From: Magnetococcales bacterium
GTDB lineage: Bacteria > Pseudomonadota > Magnetococcia > Magnetococcales > Magnetaquicoccaceae
Direction: 5' to 3'
Assembly: GCA_015228895.1 (NCBI GenBank)
Contig: JADGCR010000151.1
Coordinates: 1 to 5,592 of the forward strand
DNA length: 5,592 nt
In this document: in pieces, positions 1 through 4,980 of the stretch
Numbering within the stretch: the stretch's first letter is position 1
How the letters are laid out: every line of letters begins with the position of its first letter
The notes under the pieces: model-generated
Told to the model about the DNA's origin: nothing
Databases searched by the model: none
Seen by the model: the letters and a program-made list of their open reading frames with translations, nothing else
Made by a program: the position numbers and the translations under genes

Positions 1-1
1 G

Positions 2-118
2 ACCGCCCCGCCCACTCCCGTGGAGCAGCTCTCCCCGGAGCGCGGCAAACCGGCGGAGACGACCCCGGTGATCCTGGACCCGTTGGAACATGTGCTGCCC
101 GTCGATCAGAAACCTTGA
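2..118 (+). CDS. C-terminal tail of an unidentified protein (5'-truncated by window edge)
   Basis: An open frame enters from the left edge and ends at TGA 116-118, giving 38 residues. The tail is rich in proline, glutamate and threonine (begins TAPPTPVEQL, ends HVLPVDQKP) and shows no domain or motif I recognise; it looks like a disordered C-terminus. It is called as a gene end because the frame is open from the edge and the next gene starts 15 bases after its stop. That gene's Shine-Dalgarno sequence overlaps the stop codon, as expected for genes in one operon. The product cannot be named from this fragment. A chance open frame of this length in GC-rich DNA is possible, so confidence is moderate. 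Confidence 0.55.
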   Translation, partial: TAPPTPVEQLSPERGKPAETTPVILDPLEHVLPVDQKP

Positions 119-122
119 GGGA
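117..122 (+). promoter_or_regulatory. Ribosome binding site for the first GGDEF-like gene
   Basis: GAGGGA lies 11 bases before the GTG at 134 and overlaps the upstream gene's TGA. It supports the GTG start, since the nearby ATG at 151 is in another frame. The arrangement suggests translation coupled to the upstream gene. Confidence 0.55.
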
Positions 123-133
123 CATACCCAAAC

Positions 134-1453
134 GTGCGCGAAGAAACTCAATGGGTCCTTGAACGTCTGCTGGTGCTGCTGAGTACCCAGCCCCCGCACC
201 TGGCGACGGCCTGCAAGCAACTGGACGACCTGCTCAAGAAACCCTCCTGCGTGGCGGAGACCGATATCGCCCGCAAGACCGCGGTCCGCTTGCTGGAGCG
301 TCTGGCCGCGCCCGCGCTGGAGAACGACCCGGAGATGCGGGTGGTGGCCGAGGAGTTGCGGGAACGGCTCCTCACCGCCGGAACCCTCGCCGGTGCCCGC
401 ATCCCCCTGGAAAAGGCCGCGGCGTGGCTCTCCGCCTCCCAGACGGGGGAGCGCGCCGGGGAAGGCATTCCCGTGCTGCTTTCCGAGCGGCTGTTGACGG
501 TATTGCGGTTGTACGGAGAGTCGGACGCCGCGCTCGCGGAAGAGGCCGACCGACTGCTCAACGGGGAGCGTCGCCCCAATCCCTGGCCTGGGATCGACAT
601 CCTGCTGCGCGACATCACCGCCCAATCCGCCACCTCCGCCTCGTCCCACAGGGTTCTGGAAGGGCAGGCGCTGGGCATCGCGTTGCGGAACGGCTTGCGC
701 GCCTTGCAGGCGACCCAACCCCCCCCCTCCGCGCCCGCGGAGCAAAACGACCAGGGGGAGGGCCCGGAAGAGGAGGCGCGGCTGTTGCGCGCGTTGACCA
801 GCCATCTGCGCCTCAGGGGCAAGGCGTTGCGTCAGCGCGCCCGCTCCCTGGCCGGACGCGTCGCGGACAGCAAGGAGTTGGCCGAACGGTTGCGGGGACG
901 GTTGCGCCAGCTGGAGGAGGCGTTGAGTCAGGCGCGCACGGACGGCTTCCTGGATCCGGTCACGGGTCTGCCGGATCGCTTCGCCTTCACCGCCCAACTG
1001 AAACGCCATCTGGAACGGGCGGTGCATCTGCAGGAGTCCTTTTCCCTGGCCTTGATGCATTTTCACGATTTCGCCCCCACGGTGGCCGCCCTGGGTCGGG
1101 AGGGGGAGGTGCGGCTGGTGGAGGGGATGGTGCAGGAGATCCGGCGTCATCTGCGGGAGGAGGAGTATCTGGCCCGTTTGAGTGTGGAACGTTTCGTGAT
1201 CCTCTTTCCCAGGTCCGACGCGAACCGGGCGGAAAACGCCGCCAGGGAGCTGGAACAGATGCTGGTTCAGACCCAATTCGCGCTGGATGACCGGATGATC
1301 CACCTGGAAGCCTACTGCGGGACCGTGGCGCTGGGCCCCCAGATGAGCGGCCAGGAGATGCTGGAGATGACCGAACGTGTGGCCGCCGCCTCCAGGCGGG
1401 AAGCGATCAATCGGGGACCTCTGCTGGTCCCGTTGCGGACCTGCACCTGCTGA
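134..1453 (+). CDS. Degenerate GGDEF-domain protein (SVERF), probably catalytically inactive
   Basis: Cytoplasmic protein of 439 aa with no signal peptide or membrane segment, starting at GTG 134. Residues 1-100 form a helical region also found in the next gene (shared pattern around PSCV at 37-40 and LERLAAPAL at 54-62). A Pro/Gln/Glu-rich linker lies near 193-212, a highly charged, probably coiled-coil stretch at 213-268, and a GGDEF domain at about 269-427. The domain opening is recognisable (LDPVTGLPDRFAF, 273-285; family consensus DxLTGLxNRxxF), but the signature GGDEF is SVERF at 350-354 after ARL. The catalytic glutamate is Arg353, and the usual metal-binding Asp of the DxDxFK segment is His309. 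The inhibitory-site RxxD is RxxE (341-344). From family knowledge it should not make c-di-GMP; a structural or signalling-partner role is inferred. A 9-C run (719-727) lies in the linker. The protein ends TCTC. The next gene follows 19 bases downstream. Confidence 0.85.
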   Translation: MREETQWVLERLLVLLSTQPPHLATACKQLDDLLKKPSCVAETDIARKTAVRLLERLAAPALENDPEMRVVAEELRERLLTAGTLAGARIPLEKAAAWLSASQTGERAGEGIPVLLSERLLTVLRLYGESDAALAEEADRLLNGERRPNPWPGIDILLRDITAQSATSASSHRVLEGQALGIALRNGLRALQATQPPPSAPAEQNDQGEGPEEEARLLRALTSHLRLRGKALRQRARSLAGRVADSKELAERLRGRLRQLEEALSQARTDGFLDPVTGLPDRFAFTAQLKRHLERAVHLQESFSLALMHFHDFAPTVAALGREGEVRLVEGMVQEIRRHLREEEYLARLSVERFVILFPRSDANRAENAARELEQMLVQTQFALDDRMIHLEAYCGTVALGPQMSGQEMLEMTERVAAASRREAINRGPLLVPLRTCTC

Positions 1454-1458
1454 AGCGA

Positions 1459-1463
1459 AAGGA
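1459..1463 (+). promoter_or_regulatory. Ribosome binding site fixing the start of the second GGDEF-like gene
   Basis: AAGGA lies 9 bases before GTG 1473 and just after the upstream stop (1451-1453). It supports a GTG start at 1473 over an in-frame ATG at 1377, which would lie inside the upstream gene. Starting at 1473 also gives an N-terminus (KREET) resembling the upstream paralogue's REET. Confidence 0.6.
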
Positions 1464-1472
1464 AATCCAGAC

Positions 1473-2843
1473 GTGAAACGGGAAGAGACCACCCTGCATC
1501 TGAAACGCATACGCGCCCTGTTGGACGGCCAGACGCCCGACATCCGGCAGGCGCAGGAGCTGATCAAAAGCCTGTTGCTGCAAGGGCCCTGCGTCCGGGA
1601 ACTGGCGGAGATCCGGGAGGCGGCCCTGATGATTCTGGAACGCCTGACCATGCCGGCCTTAAGCGGAGAGAAGGGGAAGCAGAACCAGGTCACCGGACTG
1701 ATCCGGACCATCCGCAAGCCGGAGAGCCTGGATATCGAGGCCATTCTGGCCGCCACCGAGGAGATCGCCCCCTGGATCGAAGCCGCCGCGGGCAAACGGG
1801 GGGAGGCGCCCCCCTCCGTCACGCCGGAGCTGGTGACGACCGCCCTGCAGGCACTGGGCGTGTTGGAGCCGGTCCCGGCGGAAGAGACCGGCGACCGGAA
1901 AAGCCCCCCGACCCCCGCCACCCGTTGGCGGGAGATCCATCGCCTGCTGGGCAGGCTGATCGTGCGGGAACGGCACGCCCGCGCCGCCTGGGCGCGGGAA
2001 AAGAAGGGTCTGCAGGACGCGGTGACCGCCCTGGCCGGGGATCTGGTGGAAAGCTCCCTGATCATCGGCCGCAAGGAGGGGGCGGGTGAAACCTGGGTCA
2101 AGGAGTTGACCGGACAGCTCTTGACCCGACCCGACGCGGTGCTGGCCGCGTTGCTGGAGGAGGAACAGGGGTTTCTGGCGCGGGAACGGGAGGTGGAGAC
2201 CGCCCTGGCCCGCAGTCAGGAGGCGGTCACCCAGTTCCAGACCCTGTTGCGCCGCGCCGAACGCGCCCTGATGGACACCCGGGACGAAACCCTGATCGAT
2301 ATCTTCACCGGCCTGCCCAACCGTTTCGCCTTTTTGGCCCGTTTGACCAAGGCCCTGGAACCGGCTGCCGGGAAAAAGGAGCCGGCGGAACCGTTCGCGG
2401 TGATTTTCATCCGCGTGGACGAATACCCGGAGATGATCCGCGCCCTGGGACGGGATCGGGTCAACCGGGTGCTGTCGGCCTTGGCCAGCAAGATCGCGGC
2501 GTTGCCCCGTCCGGAGGATTATCTGGCCCGTTGGGGTGACGAGACCTTCGCCCTGCTGTGTCCCGCCACCGATACGGCCACCGCGGTCTCCCTGGCCACG
2601 ACGTTGCAGGGGGCGTTGTTCCGGGTGCAGTTCGAACTCTCCGACGCCCTGGTGTCGGTGCGCCTGGGATTCGGCGTGGTGCCCTATCAACCGGAAATGA
2701 CCGACGAACGTCTGCTGGGTCTGGCGGAGCTGGAATCCAAGGCCGCCCTGGAAGAGGGCGCCAAACCGGTGCAGGTGGCCAGAATCGCACCGAGCGCCGC
2801 CGACGGACCCACCCCCGCGCCCCGTCTCCCATCCTCCCGTTGA
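1473..2843 (+). CDS. Degenerate GGDEF-domain protein (GDETF) with intact RxxD inhibitory site; candidate c-di-GMP receptor
   Basis: Cytoplasmic protein of 456 aa, a divergent paralogue of the preceding gene with the same architecture. It has an N-terminal helical region (shared pattern GPCV at 38-41 and LERLTMPAL at 55-63), a Pro/Thr linker near 132-150, a charged helical segment at about 150-268, and a GGDEF domain at about 271-430. The domain opens with IDIFTGLPNRFAF (275-287). The signature is GDETF at 355-359, so the catalytic Glu is Thr358, and the first Asp of the DxDxFK segment is Arg314 (the second Asp, 316, is kept). RPED at 346-349 stands exactly five residues before the signature, the canonical spacing of the c-di-GMP inhibitory site. 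Known family behaviour suggests loss of cyclase activity with possible retained c-di-GMP binding; the receptor role is inference. The last 25 or so residues are Pro/Ala-rich and probably disordered. It is the last gene of the plus-strand operon; I see no clear terminator after it. Confidence 0.85.
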   Translation: MKREETTLHLKRIRALLDGQTPDIRQAQELIKSLLLQGPCVRELAEIREAALMILERLTMPALSGEKGKQNQVTGLIRTIRKPESLDIEAILAATEEIAPWIEAAAGKRGEAPPSVTPELVTTALQALGVLEPVPAEETGDRKSPPTPATRWREIHRLLGRLIVRERHARAAWAREKKGLQDAVTALAGDLVESSLIIGRKEGAGETWVKELTGQLLTRPDAVLAALLEEEQGFLAREREVETALARSQEAVTQFQTLLRRAERALMDTRDETLIDIFTGLPNRFAFLARLTKALEPAAGKKEPAEPFAVIFIRVDEYPEMIRALGRDRVNRVLSALASKIAALPRPEDYLARWGDETFALLCPATDTATAVSLATTLQGALFRVQFELSDALVSVRLGFGVVPYQPEMTDERLLGLAELESKAALEEGAKPVQVARIAPSAADGPTPAPRLPSSR

Positions 2844-2873
2844 CCTCTCCAGCCGATCTCATCTTCTGTGTTG

Positions 2874-2895
2874 TGTTACCAATTTTCTGGTGACA
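2874..2895. promoter_or_regulatory. Imperfect inverted repeat overlapping the -35 box (candidate operator)
   Basis: Half-sites TGTTACCA (2874-2881) and TGGTGACA (2888-2895) face each other across a 6-base ATTTTC spacer. They pair over 8 positions, seven Watson-Crick and one G-T. The right half-site contains the -35 hexamer of the lipoprotein promoter, which is where a repressor dimer would sit. It could instead be a weak RNA hairpin at the end of the upstream operon, but no T-tract follows it. No regulator can be named. Confidence 0.4.
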
Positions 2896-2919
2896 AACGG
2901 CACCTCGTGCTGATATACT
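2890..2919 (+). promoter_or_regulatory. Sigma70-type extended -10 promoter of the lipoprotein gene
   Basis: The -35 box is GTGACA (2890-2895, 5/6 to TTGACA) and the -10 box is TATACT (2914-2919, 5/6 to TATAAT), 18 bases apart. TGA immediately before the -10 supplies the extended -10 TG motif (2911-2912). Transcription would begin near 2926, giving a 5' leader of about 36 bases. The stretch 2866-2960 is visibly more AT-rich than its surroundings. A 4-base GGTG/CACC inverted repeat also falls in the spacer region but is too short to interpret. Confidence 0.65.
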
Positions 2920-2961
2920 CCATCATCTGTAATTTCTCTAACCCTCAAATTTGGTGCAAAC

Positions 2962-3666
2962 ATGAAACGTAATCATCTTTCTGCATTGGCCATGATGCTG
3001 TCCGTCGGCGTACTCTCCATGAGTCTCACCGGCTGCATTTCGACGGGCGCGGAGACCGAACCCTATTTATATCATCGCCATTGGCGCGAAGGCGCCCCCG
3101 CCCCCACCCGGAGCGTCGCCACCCCGCCGGTCAAACAGCCGGAAGCCAGGGTGGACGCCGATTCGGATGGCGATGGCGTTTCGGATTCCAAGGACCAGTG
3201 CCCCGGCACCCCTCGTGGCATCAAGGTGGACGCCAGAGGCTGCCCCATGGATTCCGACAACGATGGCGTCTCCGACGACAAGGATCAATGCCCGAACACC
3301 CCCGCGGGTATCAAGGTGAACGATCTGGGCTGCTGGGTGCTGGAAAATCTCAACTTCGACACCAACAAATCCCAGATCAAACCCGAAGCGTTGCCGATGC
3401 TCAACAACGTGGTGAAAATCCTGAAAGACAATCCCAACATGCGGGTGGAACTCCAGGGCCATACGGATAATGTCGGCTCCGCCGCCAAAAACGTCACCCT
3501 GTCGAAAAACCGCGCCAATGCGGTGATGAAATACCTGACCGGCCATGGCATCGCCGCCAAGCGTCTGTCGGCGGTCGGTTTCGGTCTCTCCCAACCCATC
3601 GCCGCCAACAGCGACCCCATGGGCCGGGCCAAGAACCGCCGCGTGGAGTTGAAGCCACAACCCTGA
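2962..3666 (+). CDS. OmpA/Pal-family outer-membrane lipoprotein with two thrombospondin type 3 repeats
   Basis: The product is 234 aa. The N-terminus is a lipoprotein signal peptide: basic MKRN, hydrophobic core, and lipobox LTGC with Cys25 as the lipidated residue. Ile26-Ser27 follow, with no Asp at +2, so Lol sorting to the outer membrane is expected. A Pro-rich linker (about 45-62) leads to two 30-residue thrombospondin-type-3 calcium-binding repeats (65-94 and 95-124), each with DxDxDGVxD acidic loops and a Cys pair 14 residues apart (80/94, 110/124). Residues 127-234 form an OmpA-like peptidoglycan-binding domain. This has NFDTNKSQI at 131-139, GHTDNVG at 166-172, and Asp169 and Arg184, which match the family's diaminopimelate-binding pair. 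It would tether the outer membrane to the cell wall. No beta-barrel is present, so it is Pal-like in layout rather than a true OmpA porin. ATG 2962 has only a weak upstream GGTG (2953-2956). It is probably a single-gene transcript with its own promoter and terminator. Confidence 0.92.
   Translation: MKRNHLSALAMMLSVGVLSMSLTGCISTGAETEPYLYHRHWREGAPAPTRSVATPPVKQPEARVDADSDGDGVSDSKDQCPGTPRGIKVDARGCPMDSDNDGVSDDKDQCPNTPAGIKVNDLGCWVLENLNFDTNKSQIKPEALPMLNNVVKILKDNPNMRVELQGHTDNVGSAAKNVTLSKNRANAVMKYLTGHGIAAKRLSAVGFGLSQPIAANSDPMGRAKNRRVELKPQP
3154..3333 (+). repeat. Two tandem 90-base coding repeats (thrombospondin type 3 units)
   Basis: Units 3154-3243 and 3244-3333 encode two 30-residue repeats in exact register. 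The shared elements are GDGVSD/NDGVSD, KDQCP, TP, GIKV and a closing GC. The protein-level match is strong and the DNA has drifted at third positions, so this is an old internal duplication under selection, not a recent one. Confidence 0.85.
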
Positions 3667-3697
3667 TTCCGGTTTTGCCGGACCAGTTGGATTGGAT

Positions 3698-3737
3698 AAA
3701 GGGGGGGGGGAGGCGCGCTGCCTTCCCCCCCTTTTTT
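3698..3737. terminator. Bidirectional intrinsic terminator between convergent genes
   Basis: A 17-pair stem (3698-3714 with 3720-3736) with a 5-base loop (GCGCT) combines AAA, a ten-G run and AGGC on the left arm with GCCTT, seven C and T residues on the right arm. Three of the pairs are G-T/G-U. The plus-strand transcript ends in a six-T run (3732-3737). On the minus strand the stem is followed by TTTAT, a shorter U-run, so termination may be weaker that way. It lies 31 bases after the lipoprotein stop and directly abuts the stop codon (3737-3739) of the minus-strand gene. Confidence 0.85.
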
Positions 3738-4339
3738 CATGGGATTCCGGGGGGACGGCCCACGGGATGGGCCTCCAGATACTGGTCCACCAGATGTTTG
3801 GCGTGGGAGATCTGCAAGGCGTTCAACTGTTTGATCAACGACTCCTGAAACAACAGGGCCAGTCTGGCCTCCTTTTGCCCCCCCTGCGCCGCCAGATGCG
3901 CCGCCAGATTGAACCACATGAGGGCGACAACCGGATCCTGGGGGAGGCCGCCACGCCCATGCCGATACATCACGCCGAGAAAGATCCGCGCATCCACATG
4001 CCCCTGTTCGGCGGCGCGGAAATACCACTGCGCCGCCTCCTGGTCGCTCTGCGGCACCCCCCGGCCCTCTTCCAGCATCAACCCGAACTGGAACTGGGCC
4101 TCGGCCAACCCACTTCCGGCGGCGCGACGATACCAGCGCGCGGCCTCCTCGAAATCCTGGGGCACCTCCTGGCCGGTATAGTAGAGCCTGCCGAAATGGA
4201 GTTGCGCCGTGGGATTCCCCTGGGCCGCGGCTTTGCGATGGCGCTCGTACAGCCCCGGCTCCCCGCCCCCCGCCCGGAAGGACCACAAGCCCAACAGCAC
4301 CACCAGCCCCCCCCGAAACAACCGACTCCGGATCCCCAT
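3737..4339 (-). CDS. Exported SEL1-repeat (TPR-like) protein, distal gene of the operon
   Basis: The product is 200 aa, starting at ATG 4339, 17 bases after the upstream SEL1 gene's stop; GGGATGG lies 6 bases before the ATG. The frame is open further upstream but overlaps the neighbour. The N-terminus is a signal peptide (basic RSRLFR, then core GGLVVLLGLW); the cleavage site near AGGG (23-26) is uncertain. Three 36-residue SEL1 repeats follow at about 43-78, 79-114 and 115-150. Their signatures are AQLHFG...EEAARWYRRAA, AQFQFG...EAAQWYFRAA and ARIFLG...ALMWFNLAA; the last has the family's usual terminal ALMWFNLAA form. A helical C-terminal cap (about 151-190) follows. SEL1 repeats make alpha-solenoid scaffolds for protein-protein interaction; here it would act in the periplasm or at the envelope. 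Partner unknown. An 8-G run (4307-4314) encodes part of the signal peptide. It looks like an ancient duplicate of the upstream gene. Confidence 0.85.
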   Translation of the reverse strand: MGIRSRLFRGGLVVLLGLWSFRAGGGEPGLYERHRKAAAQGNPTAQLHFGRLYYTGQEVPQDFEEAARWYRRAAGSGLAEAQFQFGLMLEEGRGVPQSDQEAAQWYFRAAEQGHVDARIFLGVMYRHGRGGLPQDPVVALMWFNLAAHLAAQGGQKEARLALLFQESLIKQLNALQISHAKHLVDQYLEAHPVGRPPGIP

Positions 4340-4356
4340 GCGAGACCATCCCGTTC

Positions 4357-4980
4357 TCAATGTGTGACGCGTTGCACCGGCTTCCACCGGCGCGCCTTCT
4401 CCCTGGCCGGGGCCAGGTGATCGGCGGGAATGACCTTGTCGAAAAAGTTGCGCCACGCCATGGCCTGGGGGATCCCCTGGCCGGCGGCCAGAGTGATCCA
4501 TACATAGGCCTGCAACACATCCCTGGCCACCCCGCGACCATCCTTGTACATCACCCCCAGATTGTACTGGGCCTCGGCAAACCCCTGCTCCGCCGCCTTG
4601 CGAAACCATCTGGTCGCCTCACGCTCCCGATGGGGCACCCCCGTGCCTTGCAGGTAGAGCACCCCCAGATTGTACTGGGCCAGGGCGAACCCCTGATCCG
4701 CCGCGAGACGATACCACTGGGCCGCCTCGGCGCAGGAGCGGGGCGTGCCCTGACCTTTCTCCAGCATCACCCCCAGGTTGTACTGCGCCTCCGCGTCCCC
4801 CTGGTCCGCGGCGTCGCGAAAATTCCTGATCATGTGGCGTTGCAGCGCCTTCTCCCGCGCCTCTCCGTCCCGTTCCACCAGGGTGTAGGGCATCCTCCGC
4901 TCCAGATCGTACCGGGGAGACCCCTGGGCGGGAGAGACGCACAGCATCACCAGGACCACCCCCCCCACGAACCCTTTCAT
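4357..4980 (-). CDS. Exported SEL1-repeat (TPR-like) protein, middle gene of the operon
   Basis: The product is 207 aa. ATG 4980 overlaps the methyltransferase stop by four bases (ATGA, 4977-4980), which implies translational coupling and settles the start. A signal peptide spans 1-20 (MKGF, hydrophobic GGVVLVMLCV, cleavage after AQG at 18-20). Residues 21-60 are a short helical region. Three SEL1 repeats with an exact 36-residue period start at 63, 99 and 135; each opens AEAQYNLG or ALAQYNLG and continues with GxGTP/GTGVP/GRGVA and an AAxWYR/WFRKAA helix. The third ends in the terminal form AYVWITLAAGQG. A basic helical C-terminus (181-207) caps the solenoid. It is probably a periplasmic scaffold or adaptor protein; its partner is not visible. 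An 8-G run (4959-4966) lies in codons 5-8 of the signal peptide. Confidence 0.88.
   Translation of the reverse strand: MKGFVGGVVLVMLCVSPAQGSPRYDLERRMPYTLVERDGEAREKALQRHMIRNFRDAADQGDAEAQYNLGVMLEKGQGTPRSCAEAAQWYRLAADQGFALAQYNLGVLYLQGTGVPHREREATRWFRKAAEQGFAEAQYNLGVMYKDGRGVARDVLQAYVWITLAAGQGIPQAMAWRNFFDKVIPADHLAPAREKARRWKPVQRVTH
4471..4794 (-). repeat. Three tandem 108-base SEL1-repeat units
   Basis: Units begin (minus strand) at 4794, 4686 and 4578, each 108 bases, corresponding to residues 63-98, 99-134 and 135-170. The AQYNLG-coding segment is nearly identical in DNA between units (plus-strand cagattgtactgggcc occurs twice, with a variant in the third). This near-identity makes the array a possible site of repeat gain or loss. 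Confidence 0.8.

Noticed and set aside
148..822. 224-residue antisense open frame opposite the first GGDEF gene
   Set aside because: Ser/Arg/Ala-rich shadow without motifs.
424..1290. Long plus-strand open frame inside the first GGDEF gene
   Set aside because: Arg/Gly/Pro-rich composition without domains, typical of a shadow frame in GC-rich DNA.
1377..1472. Upstream in-frame ATG extending the second GGDEF gene by 32 residues
   Set aside because: It would overlap the end of the preceding gene by 77 bases and its residues resemble nothing; GTG 1473 has a good ribosome site and matches the paralogue's N-terminus.
1659..2690. 343-residue antisense open frame opposite the second GGDEF gene
   Set aside because: Gly/Gln/His/Arg-rich low-complexity translation and no recognisable motif; the opposite strand has a clear gene.
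2844..2895. Terminator for the GGDEF operon
   Set aside because: The only inverted repeat (2874-2895) has no following T-run, so it fits an operator better; termination may occur elsewhere or the operon may read through.
3668..3682. Small hairpin TCCGG-TTTTG-CCGGA after the lipoprotein stop
   Set aside because: Only five pairs and no T-tract; the strong hairpin at 3698-3736 is the terminator.
3285..4541. 418-residue minus-strand open frame crossing the terminator, the lipoprotein and the SEL1 gene
   Set aside because: It runs antisense to the lipoprotein and out of frame with SEL1, through a strong terminator; the translation has no family pattern.
4340..4609. 90-residue N-terminal extension of the distal SEL1 protein
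   Set aside because: It lies over the upstream SEL1 gene; ATG 4339 starts directly at a signal peptide with normal operon spacing.
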